This document shows positions 9,083 to 18,154 of a stretch of DNA of 64,000 bases, in pieces. This stretch comes from Kitasatospora sp. NBC_00374 (GTDB taxonomy: Bacteria; Actinomycetota; Actinomycetes; Streptomycetales; Streptomycetaceae). Location: positions 3,348,001-3,412,000 of the forward strand of contig NZ_CP107964.1 of NCBI RefSeq assembly GCF_041434935.1, read 5' to 3'. Each line of letters opens with the position of its first letter. The stretch's first letter is position 1. The translations under genes and the position numbers were made by a program. A model generated the notes under the pieces. The model had not been told where the DNA came from, ran no database searches, and saw only the letters and a list, made by a program, of their open reading frames with translations.

Positions 9083-10423
9083 ATGGACGCCATCACCGCG
9101 AGCCGGTCCACCGCGCTGCTCACCGACCGGTACGAACTCACCATGCTGCAGGCCGCCCTGCGCAGCGGCGCAGCACACCGCCGCTCCGTCTTCGAGGTCT
9201 TCACCCGCCGCCTGCCGGGCGGCCGCCGCTACGGCGTGCTGGCCGGCACCGGCCGGGTGCTGGACGCGGTGGAGGCGTTCCGTTTCACCACCCCGCAGCT
9301 GGACTGGCTGGCCGACCAGCGGGTCGTGGACGAGCCCACCCTGCGCTACCTCGCCGACTACCGCTTCAGTGGTGACATCCACGGCTATCCGGAGGGCGAG
9401 GTCTACTTCCCCGGCTCCCCGCTGCTGACCGTCGAGGGCAGCTTCGCCGAGGCGGTCATCCTGGAGACGCTGATCCTCTCGATCCTCAACCACGACTCGG
9501 CGATCGCCGCCGCGGCCTCCCGGATGACCACCGCCGCGGGCGACCGCCCGTGCATCGAGATGGGTGCCCGCCGGGCCCACGAAGGCGCCGCCGTCGCCGC
9601 CGCCCGGGCCGCGTACGTCGCCGGTTTCGGCGCCACCTCGGACCTGGAGGCCGGCTTCACCTACGGCATCCCCACCACCGGGACGGCCGCGCACGCCTTC
9701 ACCCTGCTGCACGACAGCGAGCGGGACGCCTTCACCGCGCAGATCGACTCGATGGGCCGGGGCACCACCCTGCTGGTGGACACCTACGACCTGGCGGAGG
9801 CCGTACGCACCGCCGTCGAGGTGGCCGGACCGGGCCTGGGCGCCGTCCGGATCGACTCCGGCGACCTCACGCTGCTGGCCCACCGGGTCCGCCGCCAGCT
9901 GGACGAGCTGGGCGCCACCAAGACCCGGATCATCGTCACCTCCGACCTGGACGAGTACGCCATCGCCGCCCTGGCCGCCGCCCCCGTGGACGGCTACGGC
10001 GTGGGCACCAGCCTGGTCACCGGCAGTGGGCACCCGACCTGCGCCATGGTCTACAAGCTGGTCGCCCGGGCGAGCGGCCCGGACGGCGAGCTGGTGCCGG
10101 TCGCCAAGCGCTCGGCGGGCGGGAAGACCAGCGTCGGCGGACGCAAGTGGGCCGCCCGCCGCCCCGACGCGGACGGCGTGGCCGAGGCCGAGGTGGTCGG
10201 GCTCGGCCCGGTCCCCGCGGAGCTGGAGCCGCACCTGCTGCACGTCCCGCTGATCACCGCGGGCGAGGTGGTCGGACGCGAACCGCTGAGCGCCGCACGT
10301 GAGCGCCACCTGCGGGCGATCGCGGGGCTGCCGCTGTCGGCGACGCAGCTGTCCAAGGGCGAGCCGGTGATCGTGACGGAGCAGCCGGCCGCGGCGCAGG
10401 TCGCCGCGCCGGTCGGCGTCTGA
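9083..10423 (+). CDS. pncB: Nicotinate phosphoribosyltransferase
   Basis: A 446-residue enzyme converting nicotinate and PRPP to nicotinate mononucleotide in NAD salvage. Family features are the start TALLTDRYELTMLQAAL, the SGDLTLLAHRVRRQLDE segment (phosphate binding) and GVGTSLVTGSGHP. The ATG at 9083 has no clear Shine-Dalgarno sequence; an AGTAGCATCATCACC leader precedes it. pncA follows 103 bases downstream on the same strand, so both genes serve the nicotinamide to NaMN route. Confidence 0.9.
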   Translation: MDAITASRSTALLTDRYELTMLQAALRSGAAHRRSVFEVFTRRLPGGRRYGVLAGTGRVLDAVEAFRFTTPQLDWLADQRVVDEPTLRYLADYRFSGDIHGYPEGEVYFPGSPLLTVEGSFAEAVILETLILSILNHDSAIAAAASRMTTAAGDRPCIEMGARRAHEGAAVAAARAAYVAGFGATSDLEAGFTYGIPTTGTAAHAFTLLHDSERDAFTAQIDSMGRGTTLLVDTYDLAEAVRTAVEVAGPGLGAVRIDSGDLTLLAHRVRRQLDELGATKTRIIVTSDLDEYAIAALAAAPVDGYGVGTSLVTGSGHPTCAMVYKLVARASGPDGELVPVAKRSAGGKTSVGGRKWAARRPDADGVAEAEVVGLGPVPAELEPHLLHVPLITAGEVVGREPLSAARERHLRAIAGLPLSATQLSKGEPVIVTEQPAAAQVAAPVGV

Positions 10424-10526
10424 CCGTGCTCCGGGGGGTGCCGCGGGCCTTTCGCCTACGCGCGTCACTCCCTAGAGTTCATAGCCCCGGCCCCAGCACC
10501 CGAGACCACAACGAGAGAAGCCAGCC

Positions 10527-11117
10527 ATGCACCGCGCCCTGATCGTCGTCGACGTGCAGAACGACTTCTGCGAGGGCGGCAGTCTGGCCGTGTCCGGCGG
10601 TGCCGAGGTCGCCGCCGCGATCACCGACCTGATCGCCGAGTCCACCCCCGGTTACGCCCACATCGTCGCCACCCGCGACCACCACATCGACCCCGGTGCG
10701 CACTTCTCCGCCGAGCCGGACTACGTCGACTCGTGGCCGGTGCACTGCGTGGCGGGTACCGAGGGGGTCGGGTTCCATCCGAACTTCGCCCCGTCGGTCA
10801 CCTCGGGCGCGATCGAGGCGGTCTTCGACAAGGGTGCGTACGCGGCCGCGTACAGCGGATTCGAGGGCCGCAACGAGATCGGGGAGAACCTCGCCGAGTG
10901 GCTGCGCTCACGGGGGGTGGCCGAGGTCGACGTGGTCGGCATCGCCACCGACCACTGCGTCCGGGCGACCGCCCTGGACGCCGCCCGCGAGGGGTTCGCC
11001 ACTCGCGTCCTGCTCGACCTCACCGCCGCGGTGGCCGCCCCGACGACGGCGGCGGCCCTGGACGAACTCCGGCTGGCCGGAGTGGAGTTGATCGGCGAGC
11101 CGATGGTGCGCAGCTGA
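10527..11117 (+). CDS. pncA: Nicotinamidase / isochorismatase-family amidase
   Basis: A 196-residue hydrolase that converts nicotinamide to nicotinate. The catalytic triad Asp9, Lys102 and Cys144 (ATDHCVRAT) is intact, with the metal-site segment RDHHIDPGAHF at residues 50-60. It directly follows nicotinate phosphoribosyltransferase, which uses its product. The ATG at 10527 follows GAGAGAAG. Confidence 0.88.
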   Translation: MHRALIVVDVQNDFCEGGSLAVSGGAEVAAAITDLIAESTPGYAHIVATRDHHIDPGAHFSAEPDYVDSWPVHCVAGTEGVGFHPNFAPSVTSGAIEAVFDKGAYAAAYSGFEGRNEIGENLAEWLRSRGVAEVDVVGIATDHCVRATALDAAREGFATRVLLDLTAAVAAPTTAAALDELRLAGVELIGEPMVRS

Positions 11118-11135
11118 CTTGCACGGGCCGCGCGG

Positions 11136-12164
11136 TCAGCGTTCCGTCACCAGCAGTTCGACGACGTCCTCGCCGCCGGCCTTGAACGCCTCCCGCAGCT
11201 CGCCGCCGACCGCGTCCGGTTCGGCGGCGAGCCGCTCTCCGGACACGTACACCACCCGCACCCCCAGGTACTCCATCCGGTGCTGGCCGCCGCGCACCCA
11301 GGCCGCCTCGCCCTCGCTGACGCAGCGCAGGTCCGAGTCGACCTCGACGGCGACGGCGGCCTGCGGCCAGTAGAGGTCCGGCACCGCGATGTGGGTGCCG
11401 CCGCGCATCCGCAGCTCGGGGCCGGCCAGCGGTGCGGGCAGCAGCCACTCGTCGACCAGGTCGCCGAGGCGCTCCAGCACCGACTCCCTTTCGGTCGCGA
11501 GCAGTTCGTCCAGCGCGGCCCGCACCCGGGGCTCCTCCAGCAGGCCGGCCTCGGCCAGCTCGGCCGACAACTCCCTGAGCGCGCCGCCGGACTCGATCCG
11601 GGAGACCGCCTCGCGGAGGACCGAGCGCAGCAGGCCCGGGCCGATCAGGCCGGCCTCGAAGGCGCCCGAGTCCGTCCACTCGCGCACCGCGTCCGACACC
11701 GCCCGGGCCACCGGGGCGCAGGCCAGGCCGTGCACCGACCGGGCCACCAACTCCCTTTCGGTGCGCCGGATCCGGACCTGTCCGGCATCGCGCAGCCGGC
11801 GCTGACGGGGCACCAGCACCTCCACCCCGATGACGGCGGGCAGCCGCGGCATCGAGACGAAGCCGTACAGCGCGAGCGCCGCCGCGCCGGTGATCACGGC
11901 ACCCTCCCGGCCGCCCTCCTCCCGGCCGTTCTGTGCCGCGTAGAGCAGCGCGGCCCACATCCGCTGCTCGGGGGTCGGCTCGCTCTCCTGCAGCAGATAG
12001 ACCCGGGGCAGCATCCGCTGCCATGGGCCGCCGCGCCTGCAGTGGTCGCTGACCACCCGGGTGGGCACTCCGCGGGCGCGCAGTTGACTGGCCGTGATCA
12101 CGTTCTGCTGCCGCCTGGCCAGCTCTTCGAGGGACACGGACTGGGAAGGAATCTGGTAGCTCAT
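11136..12164 (-). CDS. AbiEi-type winged-helix protein with DUF559/Vsr-like nuclease fold C-terminus
   Basis: A 342-residue protein with two parts. Residues 8-60 (SLEELARRQQNVITASQLRARGVP and following) match the AbiEi antitoxin-type helix-turn-helix. The last about 90 residues (VPDLYWPQAAVAVEVDSD, then HRMEYLGVRVVYVS) resemble the DUF559/Vsr PD-(D/E)xK fold, with an acidic pair and a following Glu-x-Asp. No AbiEii nucleotidyltransferase toxin gene is adjacent, so it is not a complete type IV toxin-antitoxin pair. Role unknown; a DNA-associated regulator or nuclease is plausible. Confidence 0.65.
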   Translation of the reverse strand: MSYQIPSQSVSLEELARRQQNVITASQLRARGVPTRVVSDHCRRGGPWQRMLPRVYLLQESEPTPEQRMWAALLYAAQNGREEGGREGAVITGAAALALYGFVSMPRLPAVIGVEVLVPRQRRLRDAGQVRIRRTERELVARSVHGLACAPVARAVSDAVREWTDSGAFEAGLIGPGLLRSVLREAVSRIESGGALRELSAELAEAGLLEEPRVRAALDELLATERESVLERLGDLVDEWLLPAPLAGPELRMRGGTHIAVPDLYWPQAAVAVEVDSDLRCVSEGEAAWVRGGQHRMEYLGVRVVYVSGERLAAEPDAVGGELREAFKAGGEDVVELLVTER

Positions 12165-12477
12165 GCCGACACCCTCCCCAACAGCCCTGCCACGGCATCC
12201 ACGACCTGACGACCTGTTACCCAACCGTCGCGAAACCGGGACTGCCCTGCACTAAAGTCCCCATACCCTCACCCATTTGGCGGATCGGACGTTCATTCAG
12301 TTGCCGGATTAGATCGGACTTGACGGGTACCATCCGATATTCAACGGAATGATCATCACTGCGGCCGAAGCACCCCACCACCTTGACCAGGTGATCATGA
12401 CGGAGAGTGACCATGGTCGCACGGTGAAGCACCAACCCGGAGTCGGACGCTCCCCGGCGATTGCCTACCATCAGCTC
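12165..12477. other. Divergent intergenic region, 313 bases
   Basis: This gap separates the AbiEi-like gene (minus) from the plus-strand gene at 12478 and must hold both promoters. It is less GC-rich than its surroundings. GGATCGGAC and AGATCGGAC occur about 40 bases apart, and a TTGACG that could be a -35 box lies near 12320, but I see no convincing -10 at the right spacing. Confidence 0.4.
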
Positions 12478-13002
12478 ATGCCACGTGACGAAACCTCCGG
12501 CCGGCGCACTGCCCAGCTGCGCCTCGGCCGCCTGCCCGGCTACGTCCGCCGACCGGACCTCGCCCGCCGCAACAGCGAGGACGGCCGCGCATACAAGAAG
12601 GGCTGGGAGGTCCGCTTCACGGCGCGGACGGAGGAGGAGATAGCCGAGATCCGCGAGCTGGTGATCGCCGCGGGCTTCGCCCCGGCCCGGCCGTTCTTCA
12701 AGGGCCACCAGCTGATCCAGCCGGTCTACGGCATCGCGGCGGTCCAGGCCTACCTCGCCGCCCGCGAGGCGGCCGAGGCCGTGGACGAGGTCGCCCGCAC
12801 CCGCCGGACCGACGCCCCGCTGAGCATTCCCGGGCAGACCCGGCGGTCGGCGGCCCCCGCAGCCGCAGCCGTCTCGGCAGCCGCCTCCGCCGCCGCGACG
12901 GCCCGGCAGGCGCACCTCGCCGAACACCTGGCCGAGCAACTGCCCGAACACCTCTCGGAGGACCGGAGCAGCGACGTCAGCCCAGCCGGTCGTCCATCCT
13001 GA
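12478..13002 (+). CDS. Conserved-looking basic protein, function unknown
   Basis: A protein of 174 residues if the ATG at 12478 is used. Residues 10-95 (RLGRLPGYVRRPDLARRNSE, FTARTEEEIAEIRELVIAAGF, KGHQLIQPVYG) look like a compact folded domain; the rest is an Ala-rich helical tail (SAAASAAATARQAHLAEHLAEQ). No strong ribosome site marks any start, and an ATG at 12397 would add 27 residues. Codon use is typical of the genome. I do not recognise the family. Confidence 0.55.
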   Translation: MPRDETSGRRTAQLRLGRLPGYVRRPDLARRNSEDGRAYKKGWEVRFTARTEEEIAEIRELVIAAGFAPARPFFKGHQLIQPVYGIAAVQAYLAAREAAEAVDEVARTRRTDAPLSIPGQTRRSAAPAAAAVSAAASAAATARQAHLAEHLAEQLPEHLSEDRSSDVSPAGRPS

Positions 13003-13243
13003 ACGTGTAGCAGGCCTCGGATCCCGGCAGGTTCCCGCCGGCCGCCGGGAGGCCGGGGCGGCGGTCGAGCGGTCGGCCCGGCGGCGGGTTCTCCGGCTCC
13101 CGGGCCGGGAGCCCGGAACGCTTCGGTCCGACGTCGATCGGCGCCCCGGCGCCGATCCCGCAGGACTGCGGCGACAGCGGGCTCTCGGCGACGGTGACGG
13201 CGATCGGGGCGAGCGGCAGGCCCGTGACCCCGCCCGGCGTCAA
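12977..13243 (-). CDS. Doubtful small frame downstream of the decayed CDF gene
   Basis: An 88-codon frame with good third-position GC bias, starting at a TTG and ending inside the 3' end of the convergent gene (26-base overlap). It is in the same frame as the decayed CDF gene and follows that gene's TAG by only five codons. It may be a separate small gene, or leftover coding sequence from a rearrangement. It has no recognisable domain; the end reads SEACYTFRMDDRLG. Confidence 0.3.
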   Translation of the reverse strand: MTPGGVTGLPLAPIAVTVAESPLSPQSCGIGAGAPIDVGPKRSGLPAREPENPPPGRPLDRRPGLPAAGGNLPGSEACYTFRMDDRLG

Positions 13244-13258
13244 CCGCGCGTGACCGGC

Positions 13259-13915
13259 CTACACCTCGCACCGCCACCGGGCCGGGCCCGCCCCGGCGGG
13301 ACGGACCGGGGGGCGAACGGGGAGGGCGGCCGGACAGTTACCCGAACCGGCCGCCTGCGGCCTGGGGGGCCGTCCCGCGACCGTCGCAGGCGTCCCTGAA
13401 CCGGCCCCGAAGCCGCTATGACGCGCCGTCAGGTCCGGATCCACCACCACCTCGGCCTCCGCGCGCAGGGCGTGCCCGACCCAGCGCATCCGGACCGCGC
13501 CCGCCCCGCGCACCCCCGCCACCGCGCGCAGCTCCCGCTCCGCGGCGTCCACCGGCGCCGGGTCCACCGCGTCCACCAGCCGCCGGCCGGCCTCCCGCAG
13601 CGAACCCCGCAGCGCGGCCGGGATCGCCACCGTGATCGGCAGCCCGACCACCGGGTCCGCGTACCGCGGACCCGCGCCGCTGCCTGCGGCGCCGACCAGG
13701 GCGACCGAGCCCGAGCGCGCCACCGCGACGGCCTGGACGGCCGCGGTGAGGCCCAGGACGAGCAGCGAGACCCACAGGGTGCGCAGCCCGTCCGCCGAGG
13801 CCTCCAGGGCCGCGTCCACCCGTTCGGGTGTGTCATGGGTGTGCGGCTTGAGCAGATGCCCGAGCCGGTGCCGCAGGCCGGCCCACCCGCGACGGTGGTG
13901 CCGATGCTCTGCCAT
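13259..13915 (-). pseudogene. Decayed cation diffusion facilitator (CDF) transporter
   Basis: The 218-residue product begins like a CDF metal exporter: HRLGHLLKPHTHDTPERVD, then the first membrane span up to GSVAL. It then jumps directly to the late CDF segment ADPVVGLPITVAIPAALRG and the cytoplasmic domain RMRWVGHALRAEAEVVVDP. About 100 residues, including most membrane spans and their metal-binding Asp/His pairs, are missing, and the true C-terminus is replaced by low-complexity Pro/Gly sequence. The frame is otherwise open, so the lesion is an in-frame deletion plus loss of the end. It cannot form a normal transporter. Confidence 0.7.
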
Positions 13916-14151
13916 GCCGACCACGGTGACACAGGGGCCCCCTTGCAGCCACTGCCGTTGTACCACCGCTGACCAGCTGCGACCTGGTCGCAGGCGCACC
14001 CACTGCGCAGAGCTGACCGGTCGTCAGCTATCGGCCGGATCGAGCCCCACTCCCGGTCATCTCAACGGACTTGTCACCCAATGCAGCGGGGCGAGGGCCT
14101 AGAGTGAGCGGAATGTGCGCCCCGCCGCCCCGATCAGATCGAGAGGCAGAT

Positions 14152-14604
14152 GTGACTGACCGTCATGTCCAGGCCGAAGTACCGGCGGCTGCCACCCGGG
14201 CCGGCGACTTCCCCGGCATGCCGGTGGAGTTCGGCGCCTTCTGCGAGCTCCACCGGCCCCGGTACCTCAGCTACGCCCGGGTCTGGTTCGCCGACCCGGA
14301 CCAGGCCGCCGCCGTGGTGCGGCGCGCGCTGGGCAGTCTGGCCTCCGTCTGGTCCGAGGTGCTGGTCGGGCCCAACCCCACGGCCGCGGCCTGGGAGATC
14401 CTGCGCACGACCATCACCGAGCAGCGGGCCCACTCCGTCCCGTCCGGTCTGCGGCCCGGACCGGCCGACGAGGACCTGGCGATCCTCCACTACGTGGTCG
14501 GGCTCGCCACACCCGAGATCGCCGACGTGATCGGTACGGACGCCGCCAGCATCACCGGGCGCCTGCGCCACGCCCGCCGCAGCGCCCCGGCGGAGGAGGT
14601 CTGA
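14152..14604 (+). CDS. Short ECF sigma-factor-like protein
   Basis: A 150-residue protein with a degenerate sigma-70 region 2 (FCELHRPRYLSYARVWFADPDQAAAVVRRALGSL) and a region 4-like helix-turn-helix near the end (LAILHYVVGLATPEIADVIGTDAASITGRLRHARR). The linker is short and region 2 lacks the usual aromatic -10 recognition motif, so promoter recognition is doubtful. The GTG at 14152 follows GAGAGG. No anti-sigma gene is adjacent. Confidence 0.6.
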   Translation: MTDRHVQAEVPAAATRAGDFPGMPVEFGAFCELHRPRYLSYARVWFADPDQAAAVVRRALGSLASVWSEVLVGPNPTAAAWEILRTTITEQRAHSVPSGLRPGPADEDLAILHYVVGLATPEIADVIGTDAASITGRLRHARRSAPAEEV

Positions 14605-14625
14605 GCGGACGGGTGCGGCTCCCGC

Positions 14626-14645
14626 CGGGTGATCGGGATCACCCG
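14626..14645. promoter_or_regulatory. Palindromic operator-like site before the DUF2332 gene
   Basis: CGGGTGATC and its complement face each other across GG (20 bp in all), 68 bases before the DUF2332 start and 22 bases after the sigma-like stop. The TGATC..GATCA core looks like a regulator site; a very short-loop terminator is the alternative. Confidence 0.35.
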
Positions 14646-14712
14646 CGCGCCGCCTCCTGACGGGCCGCCGGCCGGCGAATGATGATCCCAGCCGACGGAA
14701 CGGAGCCACCGG

Positions 14713-15846
14713 ATGTCCACCGTGCCGACCGCACCGGACCAGCCGGGTGCCGGCAGCGCCCGGCCCCGCGCGCACGCCGTCGCCCTGGTCGAGCAGCAGG
14801 CCCGCGCCTGCGCCGAACTCGGCTCCCCGCTCTACGCGGCACTGCTCGACCAGGTCGCCCTCGACCTCGCCGCCGGCGGCCCCTGCGCCGCGGCCCTGGC
14901 CGGGCACGAGGCCGACCCGGGCCCCGCCGCGGTCGCCCTGCGGCTGCTGGGCGCGGTGCACGCGCTGGTCCTGACCGGGCGCGCACCCGGCCTCGCGGCC
15001 CACTACCCGAGCGCCGGCGGCACCTTCGACCCGGGCCGGCCGGACGCCGCCTGGCCCGCCTTCCGGGCTGCCGTCGCCGCCGACCTGCCGTGGGTGCGCG
15101 ACTGGCTGACCAGGCCACCGCAGACCAACGAGGTCGGCCGCGCCAACCTGCTGATCGCCGGCCTGCTGCACACGCTGGCCGCCGAGGGCTCCGGCCCGCA
15201 CCCGGTCCGGCTGTTCGAGCTCGGCTCCAGCGCCGGCCTCAACCTCCTCGCGGACCACTTCCGCTGCGAGGCCCCCGGCTTCTCCTACGGGCCCGCCGAC
15301 TCGCCCGTCGTACTCACCGATGCCTGGCAGGGCCCGCCGCCGACCCCGTCGGCCGGGGCGGCGCCCCTCGACTTCACCGAGCGCCTCGGCTGCGACCCGA
15401 TCCCGATCGACCCGCGCTCCCCCGACGGCGCGCTCGCCCTGCGCGCCTACCTCTGGCCCGACCAGCCCGCCCGCGCCGCCCGGCTCGACGGCGCCCTGCG
15501 GCTGGCGGCCCGGATCCCGACCCGGGTCGAGGCGATGGGCGCGGCGGAGTTCCTGCGCGGTGTCCGGGTCGCCGACGGAGCGCTCACCGTGGTGTGGCAC
15601 TCCGTGATGCGCCAGTACGTGTCCGCCGAGGAATGGGCCCTGGTGGAAGGCGAGTTGGACCGCCTCGCCGACGCCTCGACGGCGGCCGCGCCGTTCGCCC
15701 ACATCGCCTTCGAACCGCGACGGGCCGGCGAACTGCACAGCTTCGTCCTCACCGTCCGGGCAGGCCGCGGGCCCGGACGGGTCCTCGCCGAGGCCGCCCC
15801 GCACGGACTGCCCGCCCGCACCGTCGACGGTCGCGGCGCCGACTGA
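14713..15846 (+). CDS. DUF2332 family protein
   Basis: A 377-residue soluble protein of the DUF2332 family. RLFELGSSAGLNLLADHF near residue 173 resembles a Rossmann glycine loop of SAM-dependent methyltransferases, and VVWHSVMRQYV lies in the later core. No experimental role is known to me. It is followed convergently by the DinB gene with 12 bases between stops. Confidence 0.75.
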   Translation: MSTVPTAPDQPGAGSARPRAHAVALVEQQARACAELGSPLYAALLDQVALDLAAGGPCAAALAGHEADPGPAAVALRLLGAVHALVLTGRAPGLAAHYPSAGGTFDPGRPDAAWPAFRAAVAADLPWVRDWLTRPPQTNEVGRANLLIAGLLHTLAAEGSGPHPVRLFELGSSAGLNLLADHFRCEAPGFSYGPADSPVVLTDAWQGPPPTPSAGAAPLDFTERLGCDPIPIDPRSPDGALALRAYLWPDQPARAARLDGALRLAARIPTRVEAMGAAEFLRGVRVADGALTVVWHSVMRQYVSAEEWALVEGELDRLADASTAAAPFAHIAFEPRRAGELHSFVLTVRAGRGPGRVLAEAAPHGLPARTVDGRGAD

Positions 15847-15858
15847 GCATGGCGCGGC

Positions 15859-16389
15859 TCAGCCGCGTACCCCGGTGACGTCGTGCAGGTGATGGACGGG
15901 GTCGTGGATCAGATAACGGGCGAACGACGCCACCGTGAACCGCGCCCCGTCACCGCGCACGCCGGTCCGGTGCCACTGTGCGCCCCCCACGCCCTCGAAG
16001 GAGCGCGCCAGCACCTCGGCCGCCGCCGCCAGGTCGACCGCCACCCGGGCCGGATCCTGCTCGCCGTACCGCTCGGCCACCGCCGTCTCGTCCTGGTCCC
16101 AGTTCGGGAAGGCCGGGTCGTCCCGGTCGAGCATCAGACCGAGCCGGACGTCGAACAGCCGGAACACGTCCCGGACGTGGCATGCGTACTCCAGGGGCGA
16201 CCAGACCTCCGGGCCCGGCCTGCGCCGAAGCTCCGCCGGGTCGCCCGCGAGCAGGTCGGCCCACGCCGCCGCATTGGCCCGCACCATGTCCGCGACGGCC
16301 TCCGGGGCCACCGCCGGAGTGTCCAGCCCGCAGTCGGCGCAGGCACGTTCGAGGACCCAGGTCCAGTCCTTGGTGTCAGGAGTGATCAT
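15859..16389 (-). CDS. DinB-like (DinB/mycothiol-transferase fold) protein
   Basis: A 176-residue four-helix-bundle protein. The metal-site histidines are suggested by WSPLEYACHVRDVFRLFD (His in the second helix) and YLIHDPVHHLHDV near the C-terminus. Members act as thiol-dependent (in actinobacteria, mycothiol-dependent) transferases or isomerases in detoxification. The substrate is unknown. Single gene. Confidence 0.75.
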   Translation of the reverse strand: MITPDTKDWTWVLERACADCGLDTPAVAPEAVADMVRANAAAWADLLAGDPAELRRRPGPEVWSPLEYACHVRDVFRLFDVRLGLMLDRDDPAFPNWDQDETAVAERYGEQDPARVAVDLAAAAEVLARSFEGVGGAQWHRTGVRGDGARFTVASFARYLIHDPVHHLHDVTGVRG

Positions 16390-16509
16390 GGCTCAAGGAT
16401 GACCCGGCACCCGGCCCGCCACCAGCGGTCCGACCGCCATCCGACCGCAAGATGCCGCCAACGCCCGGGGGCACCAGCGACCGGAAAACGGCTTGCCCGC
16501 CACCGCAGA

Positions 16510-17040
16510 ATGAACACCGTGACCAGTACCTCCCCCGTTCTCCCCCCGCCGCCCGGACCGGCCGCCTGGGACATCTCCCCCGTTCCGGCCGACCACCCCG
16601 ACGCCACCACCGTGCTGCGCGAGTACACCGACGAACTGATCAGCCGCTACTACGACCGCCCGGCTCTGGAGTCCGAGATCGACACCTTCGCGGGCGACAT
16701 CGCGGACCTGTTCGAGCCGCGCGGCCTGCTCCTGGTCGCCCGCGCCGGCACCACCCCCGTCGGCTGCACCGGAATCCACTGGCTCGAGGACGGCGCGGCC
16801 GAACTCACCCGCGTCTACGTACGCTCCACGGCACGACAGGGCGGCGGCGGCGCCCGGCTGGTCGCCGCGGCCGAGGAGACCGCGCGCGGACGCGGCGCGC
16901 GACGGATGCTGCTCAACACCCGCAAGGACCTCACCGAGGCCATCGCCCTCTACACCAGACTCGGCTACCGCCCGACCGAACCGTACGGCGACGACCCCTA
17001 CGCCGAACTCTGGCTGGCCAGGCCGCTCGTCGCCGGCTGA
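16510..17040 (+). CDS. GNAT family N-acetyltransferase
   Basis: A 176-residue GCN5-type acetyltransferase. Motif A, the acetyl-CoA loop, is RQGGGGARLVAAAEETARGRGARRM near residues 112-137, and motif B is AIALYTRLGYRPTEPYG near 146-162. The ATG at 16510 begins the first part that looks folded. The acceptor is unknown. Confidence 0.8.
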   Translation: MNTVTSTSPVLPPPPGPAAWDISPVPADHPDATTVLREYTDELISRYYDRPALESEIDTFAGDIADLFEPRGLLLVARAGTTPVGCTGIHWLEDGAAELTRVYVRSTARQGGGGARLVAAAEETARGRGARRMLLNTRKDLTEAIALYTRLGYRPTEPYGDDPYAELWLARPLVAG

Positions 17041-17136
17041 CCCACCGTCCCCCGGGCGACGCCGCGTTACCGAGCCGTAGGATGTGGCCCGCCCTGCCCG
17101 TTCCGGGGCGGGCCACATCACTCGGGGGATCCACAC

Positions 17137-18090
17137 ATGACGGCCAACGGCCCGCGCAGAGCCGCACTCTGCCTGATATCGGTCACCATCGCCGCCGCGC
17201 CACTGGCCGGCTGCGCGAAGAAGACCGAGCACCACGCCGACGCCCCGCCCGCACCCGCGGCCGTCGTCACCACCGCCCCGGAGAGCTCGCCCTCCGCCTC
17301 GCCCAGCCCCACCGAGTCGGCCACCGGCAGCCCCTCGCCGAGCGCCTCCCCGAGCCCCTCGGCCACCCCGAGCACGCGCGCCTCCGCCTCGCCCACCCCC
17401 GCCAGGACCACCGCCAAGCCGGTCACGGCCGCCGCCCCGCCCCCCACCGCCAAGCCCGGCCCGGTGGCGCCCCCGCCGCCTCCGGCCCCGCCGCACACCC
17501 CGCCGCTGCAGAGCGGCTGCACCCCCAGCCACACCGGGACGGACGCGCCGCGCGCCGCCGTCGGTGACGCCCTGGCCGCCGCAGCCGCCCAGTCCAGGAC
17601 CCTCTCGCTCGGCAACGGCGGCACCGACCGCCTCCCGCCGCTCCCGACCGCCCTGGTCAAGGCGATCGCCTGGCAGGAGAGCGGCTGGCAGTCCACGATC
17701 CTCGCCTGCGACGGCGGCATCGGCACCATGCAGATCATGCCGACCACGGTGAGCTGGATGAACACCAAGTTCGGCACCAAGAGCGACGTCAACACGCTCA
17801 ACGGCAACGTCCAGCTCGGCGCCCAACTGCTCGACTGGCTGGTCGCCTACTACGGCGACTCCTGCTTCGGCGGCAACTACGACCTCTCCCCCGACCCCGT
17901 CACCGGCAAGACCCCCCTGCTCGACCTGGTCGTCGCCGCCTACAACGCCGGCGCGGGCAACGTCCACTACAACACCACCACCGACCCGGCCACCGGCACC
18001 ACCGTCGGCACCTCGGTGATCCCCAACCCCGCGTACGTCGCCAACGTCAAGGCCATCATGGCCAAGGCCCCCTGGACCACCGCCGGCTGA
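17137..18090 (+). CDS. Lytic transglycosylase (SLT domain) lipoprotein
   Basis: A 317-residue lipoprotein. The signal peptide ends in the lipobox LAGC (Cys at about residue 27), followed by a Ser/Pro/Thr/Ala-rich spacer of about 100 residues crossing the wall. The catalytic SLT domain starts near residue 165, with the catalytic Glu in IAWQESGWQSTIL and the GTMQIMPTT motif, ending in YNAGAGNVHY. It cleaves peptidoglycan glycan strands, giving 1,6-anhydro ends. The ATG at 17137 lies after ACTCGGGGGATCC. Confidence 0.85.
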   Translation: MTANGPRRAALCLISVTIAAAPLAGCAKKTEHHADAPPAPAAVVTTAPESSPSASPSPTESATGSPSPSASPSPSATPSTRASASPTPARTTAKPVTAAAPPPTAKPGPVAPPPPPAPPHTPPLQSGCTPSHTGTDAPRAAVGDALAAAAAQSRTLSLGNGGTDRLPPLPTALVKAIAWQESGWQSTILACDGGIGTMQIMPTTVSWMNTKFGTKSDVNTLNGNVQLGAQLLDWLVAYYGDSCFGGNYDLSPDPVTGKTPLLDLVVAAYNAGAGNVHYNTTTDPATGTTVGTSVIPNPAYVANVKAIMAKAPWTTAG

Positions 18091-18154
18091 CGGGCGGTCC
18101 GCGCCCACAGCAAAGCCGGCCCCGGCCACGAAGGCCGAAGCCGGCAGGCCTTCC

